Part shown: positions 34,415 to 44,692 of the stretch, piece after piece | Position numbering within the stretch: position 1 is the stretch's first letter | Layout of the letters: every line of letters starts with the position of its first letter | Assembly: GCA_947503005.1 (NCBI GenBank) | Contig: CANNCA010000001.1 | Span: forward strand, 806,001 to 870,000 | From: an uncultured Flavobacteriaceae bacterium | Lineage (GTDB): Bacteria > Bacteroidota > Bacteroidia > Flavobacteriales > Flavobacteriaceae | Length of the DNA: 64,000 nt | Reading direction: 5' to 3' | Position numbers and translations under genes: made by a program | Notes under the pieces: model-generated | Seen by the model: the letters and a program-made list of their open reading frames with translations, nothing else | Databases searched by the model: none | Told to the model about the DNA's origin: nothing

Positions 34415-36817
34415 TTAATCCTCGTTTATACTTTGATTGATTTCGTCTTTTGGAAGAATATCGATTTGAGGCTTTTTCAATACCTCTTTGTTGGCAATAC
34501 TTCTTTCTAATGATAAGAGAAGTGATGGAAGCAATATCAAATTTGCCAACATGGCAAATAGTAAAGTAGCTGAAACCAATGCTCCTAAAGCCACTGTGCC
34601 CCCAAAGTTGGATATTACGAAGACCGAAAATCCGAAAAATAAAACGATAGAGGTATAGAACATACTCACACCGGTTTCACGAAGTGCAGCATAGACCGAT
34701 TTCTGGATACGCCACTTATTTGTCATAAGCTCTTGCCGGTATTTGGCCAAGAAGTGGATGGTGTCATCCACAGAAATGCCAAAAGCGATACTGAAAACTA
34801 GGATTGTAGAAGGTTTAATTGGTACTCCAACAAAACCCATGACGCCGGCAGTAACCACCAAGGGTAATAAATTGGGAATCAATGAAATCAAGATCATTCT
34901 AAAGGATCGAAACAAATAGGCCATAAAAAGGGCAATGAGCCCTATGGCAAGTGCCAAGGAAAGAATCAGGTTTTTTACAAGGTATTTAGTTCCCTTCAAA
35001 AACAATAAGGCGCTACCTGTCATATAAACATTATAGCGATCAGAAGGGAATAATTTATCGATGTTCTCTTGGAGTTTGGCCTCTATTTCTTCCATTCGAG
35101 ATGTTTTTACATCCTTCATAAAGGTGGATATTCGAGCTGTCTGGCCGGTGCTATCCACAAAACTCTTGAGCAGGTTTCCGTCTTCCGAAGATTTGCTGGC
35201 CATACTCATGATAAAGTTATTCTCTTGTGAGGTAGGCAGTTGGTAGTACTTTGGAATACCGTTATAAAATGCTTGTTTTGAATACTTTATCAAATTAACT
35301 GCGGATACTGGTTTGGACAGCTCAGGAATCTCTTCAATAGCAGTGCCCAACTGGTCCATTCGTTTTAAGGTAGCAGGTTTTAAAACACCTTTGGGGCGTT
35401 TGGTATCTACCACAATTTCAACAGGCATAATACCATCAAACTCTTCTTCAAAAAATCGGATGTCCTTAAAAAACTGTGCATTCTTGGGCATATCCTCGAT
35501 AGGACTTCCTGAAATATTAATTTGGTAAATTCCTATAATACTTAAGACGAGCAAGGCTATTGAAGTGATGTACACTGTAATACGCTTATTCCTGACAATA
35601 TGCTCCATCCAATTAACAAAAGCATCGATCCATCGTTTGTTCAAATGTTTCAAATGCCTTGTTTTTGGCATGGAGAGAAAACTATAGACTATGGGAATAA
35701 TCAAAAGGGATAAAATGAAAATACCAATGATATTGATAGAGGCGACAATACCGAATTCTTTCAAAAGTTTACTATCCGTAACGATGAAAGTTGCAAAACC
35801 GGATGCAGTAGTAACATTGGTCATCAAGGTGGCATTTCCGATTTTGGAAATCACACGCTGTAGCGAAAGGGCCTGATTACCATGTTTTTTAACTTCTTGC
35901 TGATATTTGTTAATAAGGAAAATACAATTTGGAATACCAATAACGATGATCAGAGGAGGAATCAAAGCCGTTAGCACCGTGATTTCATATTGTAACAACC
36001 CTAGAATTCCAAAAGCCCACATCACCCCAATAATGACCACACACATTGAAATGAGCGTTGCTCGGAAACTGCGAAAGAAAAAGAAAAATAAAAGTGAGGT
36101 TACCCCCAGGGCTGCTAATATAAACTTTCCTATTTCGTCAATGATATTTTGCGAGTTCATGGTACGGATATAGGGCATGCCCGAAACCCTAACATCGAGT
36201 CCCGTCTCTTCTTCAAAACTTTCGACCAAGTTGGTAAGGTCTTTCAGAATGAAATCCTTTCTGACGGAAGTATTTACAATATCCTTGTCCAAATTGGCGA
36301 CCGTACGAATGGTTCCCGTTTGACTATTGAAGAGAAGATTTTCGTAAAATGGCAGATCGTTAAACAAATGATGGGTCAAACTATCGACTTGCTGTTTTGT
36401 CTTAAGTTCAGACTGAATTAGGGGCGTAAGTACGAACTCCTGCTTTTCTTTGTCCTTTTCAAGTTCTAATAGGTTTTCCAAGGAAAGCACGAAGTCAACC
36501 TCCGGAAAAGCTACTAACTGTTTGCTGAATTTGTTCCATCGGTTTAGTTTTTCGGGAGTGAACAAAGAAGAATCTTTGATGGCAAATACAATTGCATTGC
36601 CTTCTTCCCCAAACTGTTCTAAGAACGCTTGATATTCTAAATTTATGGGGTGGTCATCAGGAAGCAGGTTGGCCTGCGAATTGGAAAACCGCATGTTTTC
36701 CCATTGAAGGCCCAAGAACACGGTAAACGCAGCGAGGAGCAATAGTATTAGGATACGATTTCGGAGTATGATCCTTGCCGTTCTTGCCCAAAAACCTTGT
36801 GGTAATTTCTTCGCCAT
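34415..36817 (-). CDS. MMPL/RND family exporter
   Basis: Inner-membrane RND-superfamily transporter of 800 residues with two repeated units. Each unit has one leading span, a large periplasmic loop and a five-span sterol-sensing-like core. Family segments include VIGIPNCIFLINKYQQE in the first half and ISVDDTIHFLAKYRQEL in the second, the latter carrying the Asp pair of the proton relay. The substrate is probably a lipid or hydrophobic compound, by family resemblance to MmpL and hopanoid exporters; no gene nearby helps define it. It is transcribed leftward, separately from frr by a terminator. Confidence 0.9.
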   Translation of the reverse strand: MAKKLPQGFWARTARIILRNRILILLLLAAFTVFLGLQWENMRFSNSQANLLPDDHPINLEYQAFLEQFGEEGNAIVFAIKDSSLFTPEKLNRWNKFSKQLVAFPEVDFVLSLENLLELEKDKEKQEFVLTPLIQSELKTKQQVDSLTHHLFNDLPFYENLLFNSQTGTIRTVANLDKDIVNTSVRKDFILKDLTNLVESFEEETGLDVRVSGMPYIRTMNSQNIIDEIGKFILAALGVTSLLFFFFFRSFRATLISMCVVIIGVMWAFGILGLLQYEITVLTALIPPLIIVIGIPNCIFLINKYQQEVKKHGNQALSLQRVISKIGNATLMTNVTTASGFATFIVTDSKLLKEFGIVASINIIGIFILSLLIIPIVYSFLSMPKTRHLKHLNKRWIDAFVNWMEHIVRNKRITVYITSIALLVLSIIGIYQINISGSPIEDMPKNAQFFKDIRFFEEEFDGIMPVEIVVDTKRPKGVLKPATLKRMDQLGTAIEEIPELSKPVSAVNLIKYSKQAFYNGIPKYYQLPTSQENNFIMSMASKSSEDGNLLKSFVDSTGQTARISTFMKDVKTSRMEEIEAKLQENIDKLFPSDRYNVYMTGSALLFLKGTKYLVKNLILSLALAIGLIALFMAYLFRSFRMILISLIPNLLPLVVTAGVMGFVGVPIKPSTILVFSIAFGISVDDTIHFLAKYRQELMTNKWRIQKSVYAALRETGVSMFYTSIVLFFGFSVFVISNFGGTVALGALVSATLLFAMLANLILLPSLLLSLERSIANKEVLKKPQIDILPKDEINQSINED

Positions 36818-36914
36818 AACCGTTTTATCGTGCGCAAAGGTATTGAATGATCATAAGTGTTCCTAAAATAGAAGTCTTGAAATGTTGTTTGAGAAAAAAG
36901 AAAAACTACGACAA

Positions 36915-36945
36915 ATAAAAAGCGACCTTTTGGGTCGCTTTTTTC
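36915..36945 (-). terminator. Terminator after frr
   Basis: The stem AGCGACC / GGTCGCT with a five-base loop is flanked by A-runs and T-runs, so it can act in both directions. It lies between the frr stop and the exporter start. Confidence 0.85.
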
Positions 36946-36962
36946 AATTGATGCCAATCTGG

Positions 36963-37517
36963 TTATACTTTCATAATCTCTACTTCCTTCTTTTCTAAGA
37001 AGGAGTCTATTTTTTTGGTGTATGTGTCGGTCAGTTCTTGTACATCGGCCTCTGCATTTTTGTGAAGGTCTTCTGAAATGTCAAGATCTCGTATTTCTTT
37101 GTTGGCATCTTGTCGTGCAGTGCGCACACTGACCTTTGCATCTTCTGCCTCTCCTTTGGCTTGTTTTGCCAACTCCCTGCGCCGTTCTTCGGTTAAAGGC
37201 GGTACATTGATAATTATGGTATCGCCATTATTCATTGGGTTGAAACCCAGGTTCGCAATCATAATCGCTTTTTCAATTTCTTGAAGCATACTCTTTTCCC
37301 AAGGTTGTACTGAAATGGTGCGAGCATCGGGTGTATTGATATTAGCTACTTGTGATAATGGAGTCTGAGACCCATAATAATCTACCTTGACATTTGACAA
37401 CATAGCAGGACTTGCTTTACCAGCTCTTATTTTCATAAATTCCTTTTCCAAATGAACAATCGCTGCATCCATGCTTTCTTTAGCCGCGTCGAGTATGAAG
37501 GTTATTTCTTCGTTCAT
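36963..37517 (-). CDS. frr: Ribosome recycling factor
   Basis: Ribosome recycling factor of 184 residues, which with EF-G splits post-termination ribosomes. The usual length and segments are present: FMKIRAGKASPAML, DYYGSQTPLSQVANI, RTISVQPWEKSML, PPLTEERRRELAKQAK and the long C-terminal helix. It lies 61 bases after pyrH in the common pyrH-frr arrangement and ends at a terminator. Confidence 0.97.
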   Translation of the reverse strand: MNEEITFILDAAKESMDAAIVHLEKEFMKIRAGKASPAMLSNVKVDYYGSQTPLSQVANINTPDARTISVQPWEKSMLQEIEKAIMIANLGFNPMNNGDTIIINVPPLTEERRRELAKQAKGEAEDAKVSVRTARQDANKEIRDLDISEDLHKNAEADVQELTDTYTKKIDSFLEKKEVEIMKV

Positions 37518-37578
37518 AATTTTAATTTATATCAATTGAAACACAAATTATACCAAAATAGTTTCTTTTACAAGCAGT

Positions 37579-38325
<747 letters not shown>

Positions 38326-38463
38326 TTAGCATTCACTTTTCATTTTTTCGAGTGCTAAGCCTTAATTATTTCCTAACAAGCACCGCAGTCTTCTCAATAT
38401 TTTATAACCTTGCAGCGCTTTGGTAAAAAAAGAGCGTTTAATATTGAAACTAAAATATCAGTA

Positions 38464-40335
38464 ATGAAAAATATAGCGATAGTATTTCTTTTTGGAATAT
38501 TTGTCTATGGCTGTGGTTCAAGTAAAGCCTTGTTGACTGCCGACAAATCTCCAGTGATGGTCAGCATTGATTTGGTGAATGTAAAAGATGATAAGGTGAT
38601 GGTCACTGTTGACCCTGGTGCTTTTAACTCTGATGAGGTTTCGTTCTTTATTCCAAAAACAGTTCCCGGAACCTATAGCACCGATGATTATGGAAAATAC
38701 ATTGAAGGCATGAAAGCCTTTGATTATGATGGAGCAGAGCTTATAATCTCCAAAGCTGATGACAACACCTGGAATATATCCAACGGAAAAAAATTGGACA
38801 AACTTACCTATTGGGTCAACGATACTTATGATTCAGAAGGAGAGCAGGAAGAAGCCGTTTTTTCTCCAGCAGGAACAAATATTCTGGAGGGAGAGAATTT
38901 TGTTTTGAACCTACACGGATTTGTTGGTTATTTTAAGGGATTAAAAGAAGTGCCCTATGAACTTGCCATTGCCAAACCTGCAACTTTAAGCTCTACTACA
39001 TCTTTAAAAGAGATGGCCAAGGAAGAAGTACCGGCAACATCGGAAACTTTTTTAGCAAGCCGCTATTTCGAGGTCATCGATAATCCTATACTCTACGCCA
39101 AAACGGAAGGAGAAACTTTTCAAATTAACGATATTTCGGTCACCTTAAGTGTCTATTCGCCAAATGGAACTTACGCAGCTTCTGATCTTAGAGAACGTAT
39201 GGAGAAAATGATGGGTGCTCAAAAAAAGTTCTTAGGTGATATCGATGGAACCAAGGAGTACAATATTTTGTTGTATCTATCTGAGATGGGTGAAAGTGAT
39301 GCCAATGGCTTCGGAGCTTTGGAGCATCATACGTCAACAGTCGTCGTCCTACCTGAAGTCATGCAAAAAGAGGCTTTGGAGCAGGCTATGGTCGACGTGG
39401 TATCCCATGAATTCTTTCATATTGTAACGCCATTGAATGTTCATTCGGAGGAAGTTCAATATTTTGATTTCAATGCCCCGAAAATGTCCCGGCATCTTTG
39501 GATGTACGAAGGAACGACGGAGTACTTCGCAAACCTTTTTCAAGTTCAGCAAGGCCTAATTGACGAAGCTGAATTTTACAAGCGCATCATGGGTAAAATC
39601 AATAATGCCAAAAGTTTTGACGATAGTATGTCTTTTACTACGATGAGCGAAAACATATTGGTAGAACCCTATAAGGAAAACTATGCCAATGTGTATGAAA
39701 AAGGAACATTGATAAACATGGCTTTGGATTTGACCTTACGCGAATTGAGTAATGGTGAAAAGGGAGTGCTTTGGTTGATGAAAGAACTTTCAAAAAAATA
39801 CGGCGACATGACGCCTTTCAAAGATGACAAGTTGATAGATGAAATCGTTATGATGACTTACCCGGAAGTTAAAGTTTTCTTTGACACACATGTTATTGGC
39901 GATACTCCAATCGATTATGAACAGTATTTAGCCAAGGTGGGCCTTGAGTCGAAGGCCGTAGAAAAGCAGACCGGTTATTTTTTAGATGGTGAAGTACCTT
40001 TTATAGATGTTGATCAATCTAGTGATAATGCGATCTTCATTAGAAAGGGTATCGAGCTGAATAGCTTCTTGAAAGAATTGGGAATTCAAGGTGGTGATGT
40101 GATTAAATCAATAAACGGTACGGCAATCAATTTAGAATCAATTCGACCAATTATCGGTCAGAGTTTTGGGTGGACACCAGAAACGGCAATCAATATAGTG
40201 CTACAACGTGGTGAAGAAGAAATAGTAGTGGATGGAAAAGTTGGTACACCTGTTCTCGATGCGCAAATTATAGTTCGTATGCAGAATGCAAGTGAGGAGC
40301 AAATCAAATTGCGCGAGGCCTGGATGAAAGGTTGA
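38464..40335 (+). CDS. M61 family metallopeptidase lipoprotein with PDZ domain
   Basis: Exported zinc peptidase of the M61 (glycyl aminopeptidase) family, 623 residues. The lipoprotein signal is MKNIAIVFLFGIFVYGCG with lipobox YGC. An N-terminal beta domain precedes the catalytic domain, which has SHEFFHIVTPLNVHS (HExxH) and the third ligand Glu in WMYEGTTEYFANL. A PDZ domain (IQGGDVIKSINGTAI) lies near residues 530-590. The start at 38464 is chosen because the signal peptide begins there. It probably trims peptides in the periplasm or at the outer membrane. Confidence 0.93.
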   Translation: MKNIAIVFLFGIFVYGCGSSKALLTADKSPVMVSIDLVNVKDDKVMVTVDPGAFNSDEVSFFIPKTVPGTYSTDDYGKYIEGMKAFDYDGAELIISKADDNTWNISNGKKLDKLTYWVNDTYDSEGEQEEAVFSPAGTNILEGENFVLNLHGFVGYFKGLKEVPYELAIAKPATLSSTTSLKEMAKEEVPATSETFLASRYFEVIDNPILYAKTEGETFQINDISVTLSVYSPNGTYAASDLRERMEKMMGAQKKFLGDIDGTKEYNILLYLSEMGESDANGFGALEHHTSTVVVLPEVMQKEALEQAMVDVVSHEFFHIVTPLNVHSEEVQYFDFNAPKMSRHLWMYEGTTEYFANLFQVQQGLIDEAEFYKRIMGKINNAKSFDDSMSFTTMSENILVEPYKENYANVYEKGTLINMALDLTLRELSNGEKGVLWLMKELSKKYGDMTPFKDDKLIDEIVMMTYPEVKVFFDTHVIGDTPIDYEQYLAKVGLESKAVEKQTGYFLDGEVPFIDVDQSSDNAIFIRKGIELNSFLKELGIQGGDVIKSINGTAINLESIRPIIGQSFGWTPETAINIVLQRGEEEIVVDGKVGTPVLDAQIIVRMQNASEEQIKLREAWMKG

Positions 40336-40360
40336 TATTTTATATTTTACTAAAAAACAA

Positions 40361-40388
40361 ACGCTGCCTTTTCAGGCGGCGTTTTTTA
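40361..40388 (+). terminator. Terminator after the M61 peptidase gene
   Basis: The stem ACGCTGCC / GGCGGCGT (one G-T pair) is followed by TTTTTTATT. Confidence 0.85.
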
Positions 40389-40477
40389 TTCAAAAGAATT
40401 ACCTTAAAAGAAATTTAAACTTTTCTTGTAACCTTTTCCAAAATCTTCAGTTAACCCTTTTGAAGACTAAAACAGAA

Positions 40478-41032
40478 ATGCACCAACTGACGGACAACGC
40501 ATTAATGCTAAAAGTGAAATCAGGAGATCTTGATAAGTTGGGCCTATTGTATGAGCGCCATAAAAAAAGGCTGTTCGGTTTTTTTTACAACATGAACGGT
40601 AATGCGTCCACAAGTGAAGATTTGGTACAAAATGTTTTTGTTCGAATACTGAAGTACAAACATACATTCACTGGAGAAGGTTCCTTCTCTGCCTGGATGT
40701 TCAGGACGGCAAGAAATGTGAATAATGATCACTACAAAAAGTATAAAAAGGAAGCTCATCAAGCGGAGCTTTCATCTGTAGAGTATAAGTTAGAAGATGA
40801 ATCGAGATTGAATGCAAAAATGGATAAAAGCGACGAAATTGGCCAATTAAGCAGGGCTATGAACCAATTACCGCCTGAAAAAAGAGAAGTTTTAATCTTA
40901 AGCAAATACAAGGGAATAAAATTCAGTGAAATAGGAGAAATATTAGGTTGTAGTGAGGGTGCGGCCAAAGTGAAGGCACATAGAGCCCTAAAAGACTTAA
41001 GAACTATATTTCTGCAATTGGAAACCAAATAA
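40478..41032 (+). CDS. ECF-type RNA polymerase sigma factor
   Basis: Extracytoplasmic-function sigma-70 factor of 184 residues. Region 2 is visible (LYERHKKRLFGFFYNM, SEDLVQNVFVRILKY, FSAWMFRTARNVNNDHY) and region 4 carries the helix-turn-helix (YKGIKFSEIGEILGCSEGAAKVKAHRAL, split in two by a turn). The ATG at 40478 is preferred; a TTG six codons upstream is possible. The next gene starts three bases after its stop and encodes a likely membrane-bound anti-sigma factor, so the pair forms a signalling unit with two DUF4097 proteins. Confidence 0.94.
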   Translation: MHQLTDNALMLKVKSGDLDKLGLLYERHKKRLFGFFYNMNGNASTSEDLVQNVFVRILKYKHTFTGEGSFSAWMFRTARNVNNDHYKKYKKEAHQAELSSVEYKLEDESRLNAKMDKSDEIGQLSRAMNQLPPEKREVLILSKYKGIKFSEIGEILGCSEGAAKVKAHRALKDLRTIFLQLETK

Positions 41033-41035
41033 GTT

Positions 41036-41839
41036 ATGGAACAAGAAAAATTTGATATCTGGATGATGGAGTATTTGTCAGGAGAACTAGATGAGAACAG
41101 ACAGCTGGAGTTTGAAAACTACTTGCAAGAACATCAGAAACGTAAGGATGATTTTGATACGTTGTCAGTTGCTTGGAATGAAATGGACAGAGCAAAAATT
41201 CCAGAACCTTCAGAAAAAATGGATACTGCTTTTTTTGATATGTTGGGCTCTGAAAAGGAAATGAAAAAACATGAAAAGTTTAGCTGGTTTCTAAGCCTGC
41301 AATCTTATTTTGGTCCGATTCGGAAACCTCAATTTGCTTTTGGTATGCTTTTGTTGTCCATCGGTTTAGGTATTGGTTATTTATTCAATTCAAATAAGTC
41401 AAATGTTACCGAACCGGGGCCAGTAATTGTTAACAATGAAACCGAGAAAGTTCGCGAACAGTTGGTGTTGACTTTGTTGGCACAGCCCTCGGCAAATAAA
41501 AGATTGCAGGCAGTGAACGAGGCTTCTAAATTGAATGACGCTAATGAACATATTATGAAAGCACTTTTTACGACCCTGAACCATGACCCCAATATCAATG
41601 TACGCTTGGTAGCGATAGAATCTTTAGCAAAATATGTAGAGAATCCTGAAGTACGAATGGGTCTTGTAAAATCGATTGCGATGCAAGATTCACCGCTTGT
41701 TCAGATTGCCCTGGCTGATTTGATGGTTGCATTACAAGAAAAAACATCTATCGATTCTATGAAACGGCTTTTACAGCAACCCGATATTGATAAGACTGTA
41801 AAACAGAAATTAGAAGAATCAATCAATCATATTATTTAA
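41036..41839 (+). CDS. Membrane-bound anti-sigma factor with HEAT repeats
   Basis: Protein of 267 residues. A cytoplasmic N-terminal part (about 1-95, LSGELDENRQLEFENYLQ) resembles anti-sigma zinc-finger-like domains without obvious zinc ligands. A single membrane span follows (FGMLLLSIGLGIGYLFN). The outer part carries HEAT-like helical repeats (INVRLVAIESLAKYVENPEV and following) ending in VKQKLEESINHII. It should hold the preceding ECF sigma inactive until a signal arrives at the HEAT domain. That role is inferred from gene order and topology. Confidence 0.85.
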   Translation: MEQEKFDIWMMEYLSGELDENRQLEFENYLQEHQKRKDDFDTLSVAWNEMDRAKIPEPSEKMDTAFFDMLGSEKEMKKHEKFSWFLSLQSYFGPIRKPQFAFGMLLLSIGLGIGYLFNSNKSNVTEPGPVIVNNETEKVREQLVLTLLAQPSANKRLQAVNEASKLNDANEHIMKALFTTLNHDPNINVRLVAIESLAKYVENPEVRMGLVKSIAMQDSPLVQIALADLMVALQEKTSIDSMKRLLQQPDIDKTVKQKLEESINHII

Positions 41840-41883
41840 TAACCCGTGCTGAGCGCAGCCGAAGCATCAAAAAACGAACAATC

Positions 41884-42750
41884 ATGAAAACAGTTAAAAC
41901 GAGTATGATGGTAGTCGGACTTTTATGCTGTCATTTATTGACCGCACAAAAATTCAATGAAACCATTACAGAAGAATTGACTTTTTCATCCAAGTCTGAT
42001 GAAAATAGATTAGTAGTAAAAAATATTAATGGCCCCATTCGTGTTGAGGGCCATGATGGTAACACGATTAAGCTCGAAGCAGAGAGAACTATTTCTGCCA
42101 AAAGTGAAAGTTATTTGGAAGAAGGCAAGAAGGAAATTAAGTTGAAAATAGAAGAACGTGATAATCGAGTTTATGTGTATGTCGAAACACCAAATAACGA
42201 TTTTAATATTGATTCGGGGAGATATGAAAACACCAGAAACAATAAATGGGTAAAACTTAATTATCGTTTTGAGGTAGATTTTGTATTAAAAGTACCCAAA
42301 TCTACTAGTGTTGAATTGTCAACGATGAACGACGGTGATATTTATGCCAAAGATGTTCAGGGCAATGAAATCATAGTGAACAATCTTAATGGTTCCATTA
42401 CTTTGGATAATATAGCAGGTAAGACAGATGTAAACGCACTAAATAAAGATATCAATATTACCTACTATCAAAATCCGAGTGGAGATTCAAAATTTCATTC
42501 TTTAAATGGCGATATCAATGTCACATTTAAAGAAAATTTAAATGCTGATGTTTCATTTAAAAGTTTAAATGGTGATATGTATACCAATTATGATACAACT
42601 GCATTAAAGCCCGAATTAATAAAAACGAAAACAAAAAACGGAAAAGGCGTAAAGTATAATATGAGCTCAAATCAATCTTATAGAATTGGTAAAGGAGGAA
42701 TTAGACTTGATTTTAATCTTCTAAATGGCGATGCTACCTTAAAGAAATAA
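41884..42750 (+). CDS. DUF4097 family exported beta-repeat protein
   Basis: Exported protein of 288 residues with a signal peptide (MKTVKTSMMVVGLLCCHLLTAQ) and repeated beta-solenoid-like strands of the DUF4097/adhesin-like type. A recurring LNGD(I/M) motif is seen (NLNGSITLDNIAG, SLNGDINVTFK, SLNGDMYTNYD, LLNGDATLKK). Function is not known for the family; regulated cell-surface or envelope-stress roles are suggested by its location after ECF sigma and anti-sigma genes. It lies 44 bases after the anti-sigma stop. Confidence 0.88.
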   Translation: MKTVKTSMMVVGLLCCHLLTAQKFNETITEELTFSSKSDENRLVVKNINGPIRVEGHDGNTIKLEAERTISAKSESYLEEGKKEIKLKIEERDNRVYVYVETPNNDFNIDSGRYENTRNNKWVKLNYRFEVDFVLKVPKSTSVELSTMNDGDIYAKDVQGNEIIVNNLNGSITLDNIAGKTDVNALNKDINITYYQNPSGDSKFHSLNGDINVTFKENLNADVSFKSLNGDMYTNYDTTALKPELIKTKTKNGKGVKYNMSSNQSYRIGKGGIRLDFNLLNGDATLKK

Positions 42751-42754
42751 AATA

Positions 42755-43567
42755 ATGAGAAATAGAACCATACAAATTGTCGGACTTTTATTCCTCTTGC
42801 TTTGGGCAGGAAGTTTATCAGCACAAACAGATAGTGAATCAATTACCATTCCTTTAAGTAATCCTGGTGAGGATGGGAAATTGAAAATGAATCTGCTTTA
42901 CGGGTCAATAAATGTTGAAGCACATCAAGGAAAAGAAGTGATAATAGAGACTCGAAGTAGCCAAAACCCGAAAAATCCAAAAACGAAGAATGGCATGCGA
43001 AGAATAGGTGATACTTCATTGGAATTTAGCGTAGAGGAGTTTAACAACAAAATAGTCGTCAAATCTAAAAACCAAAGTAAACGTGTAGATTTTTTAATTA
43101 AGGTGCCTGAAAACTTCTCTTTGGATCTTCGTGCTATTAATAGTGGGAATATTACTGTAGAAGGTGTAAAAGGTGAAATGGAAATGAGTAACCTGAATGG
43201 TGCCATAACATTAACTAACATAGGAGGCTCGGTTATAGCAGATGCCTTAAACAAAGATATTGTAATAACTTTTACCAAAGGATACGAGAAATCGCCAATG
43301 GCCTTTACTAGTTTAAATGGTGACCTTGATATTACCTTTCCAAGAAATTTAGCAGCGAACATTAAAGCTAAAACGGACTATGGTGAAATTTATACCGATT
43401 ACGAAATGAAAATGACCCGGGATGTAGGTAAAGATGAAAAGAAATCCTCATCTGGGGTCTATAAGGTGACGGTAGATAAATGGGTCACGGGAACCATAAA
43501 TGGTGGCGGTGCAGAACTGCTTTTTAAAACTATGAATGGTGATATTATGATTCGAAGCGATAAGTAA
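42755..43567 (+). CDS. DUF4097 family exported beta-repeat protein (paralogue)
   Basis: Paralogue of the preceding gene, 270 residues. The signal peptide is MRNRTIQIVGLLFLLLWAGSLSAQ, and the same repeat pattern follows (NLNGAITLTNIGGS, SLNGDLDITFPRNL, TMNGDIMIRSDK). It starts four bases after the first paralogue's stop, so the two are co-translated. The pair completes the ECF sigma operon, and a hairpin follows. Confidence 0.88.
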   Translation: MRNRTIQIVGLLFLLLWAGSLSAQTDSESITIPLSNPGEDGKLKMNLLYGSINVEAHQGKEVIIETRSSQNPKNPKTKNGMRRIGDTSLEFSVEEFNNKIVVKSKNQSKRVDFLIKVPENFSLDLRAINSGNITVEGVKGEMEMSNLNGAITLTNIGGSVIADALNKDIVITFTKGYEKSPMAFTSLNGDLDITFPRNLAANIKAKTDYGEIYTDYEMKMTRDVGKDEKKSSSGVYKVTVDKWVTGTINGGGAELLFKTMNGDIMIRSDK

Positions 43568-43593
43568 CCTATTTATTTATGGATATAAAAGAG

Positions 43594-43625
43594 AACCGCC
43601 CCAACATTTCACTGTTAGGGCGGCT
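43594..43625. terminator. Hairpin between convergent DUF4097 and tsf genes
   Basis: CCGCCCCAAC pairs with GTTAGGGCGG across a short loop with one mismatch. It lies between the convergent genes and has only weak T-runs on either side. Confidence 0.6.
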
Positions 43626-43650
43626 TACTTTGAGTTAGTTGGTATTTGGT

Positions 43651-44616
43651 TTATCCTACGGTTACGCGTTTGAAACTGGTGACGGAAACATCGCCATGAG
43701 AGGCAACATACTGCGCAACGCTCATCTTATCGTCTTTGATGAAGTTCTGGTCTAACAAACATTGCTCTTGATCTAAGGTGGTGTTGTCAGAAATGAATCG
43801 TTCCATTTTTCCTGGAAGGATTTTATCCCAAATTTGTTCCGGCTTTCCTTCAGCTTTCAATTGTGCTTTGGCATCTGCTTCGGCCTTGGCCATAACTTCA
43901 TCGGTCAATTGTGCCATTGAAATGTAATGAGGAACGTTTTTAAGAGTTTTTCCCAAACGACCTAGCTCTTCATTATCTTTTTCAATAACTGCGATTCTAG
44001 CTTCAGTTTCGGCCGCAACAAATGCGGGGTCGAAATCTTTGTAAGATAAAGTGGTCGCACCCATTGAGGCTACCTGCATAGATATGTCTTTAGCTAGTGT
44101 TTCAGCAGTATCGACTTTTGCCGATAAACCTACTAAAGCAGCAATCTTATTTATGTGAACATAACTCCCTACATAAGGGGCTTCCAGCTTTTCGAAAGCA
44201 GTAATATCCAGTTTTTCACCGATAACACCTGTTTGCTCGATTAACTTTTCGGAAACGGTCATGCCGCCGAAATCAGCAGCTAAGAACTCCTCTTTGGAAT
44301 CAAAGTCCAGTGCCAATTCGGCAAAATCGTTTGCTAAGGCAACGAAATTTTCGTTCTTTCCAACAAAATCGGTTTCGCATCCTAGTACGATAGCAACTCC
44401 TACTGTTTGGTCAGCATTGACCTTGGCGATTGCAGCACCTTCAGAAGAATCTCTGTCGGCTCTTTTGGCAGCTACTTTTTGCCCTTTCTTACGAAGAACT
44501 TCAATGGCTTTGTCAAAATCTCCTTCTGCTTCAACCAAGGCATTTTTGCAGTCCATCATTCCGGCACCTGTAGCTTTTCTTAATTTATTTACTTCTGCGG
44601 CGGTAATTTTTACCAT
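43651..44616 (-). CDS. tsf: Translation elongation factor Ts
   Basis: EF-Ts, guanine-nucleotide exchange factor for EF-Tu, 321 residues. The N-terminal UBA-like domain (LRKATGAGMMDCKNALVEAEG) is followed by the EF-Tu contact motif with TDFV (LGCETDFVGKNENF) and the two core subdomains. It lies 76 bases after rpsB, the usual order, and ends at the shared hairpin. Confidence 0.97.
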   Translation of the reverse strand: MVKITAAEVNKLRKATGAGMMDCKNALVEAEGDFDKAIEVLRKKGQKVAAKRADRDSSEGAAIAKVNADQTVGVAIVLGCETDFVGKNENFVALANDFAELALDFDSKEEFLAADFGGMTVSEKLIEQTGVIGEKLDITAFEKLEAPYVGSYVHINKIAALVGLSAKVDTAETLAKDISMQVASMGATTLSYKDFDPAFVAAETEARIAVIEKDNEELGRLGKTLKNVPHYISMAQLTDEVMAKAEADAKAQLKAEGKPEQIWDKILPGKMERFISDNTTLDQEQCLLDQNFIKDDKMSVAQYVASHGDVSVTSFKRVTVG

Positions 44617-44692
44617 AACGTAATCCTTATTTTAAATTCCTTCTCGCAAATACGAGAAACTTACATTTAATATTTCTTTAAAATGAACGGAT

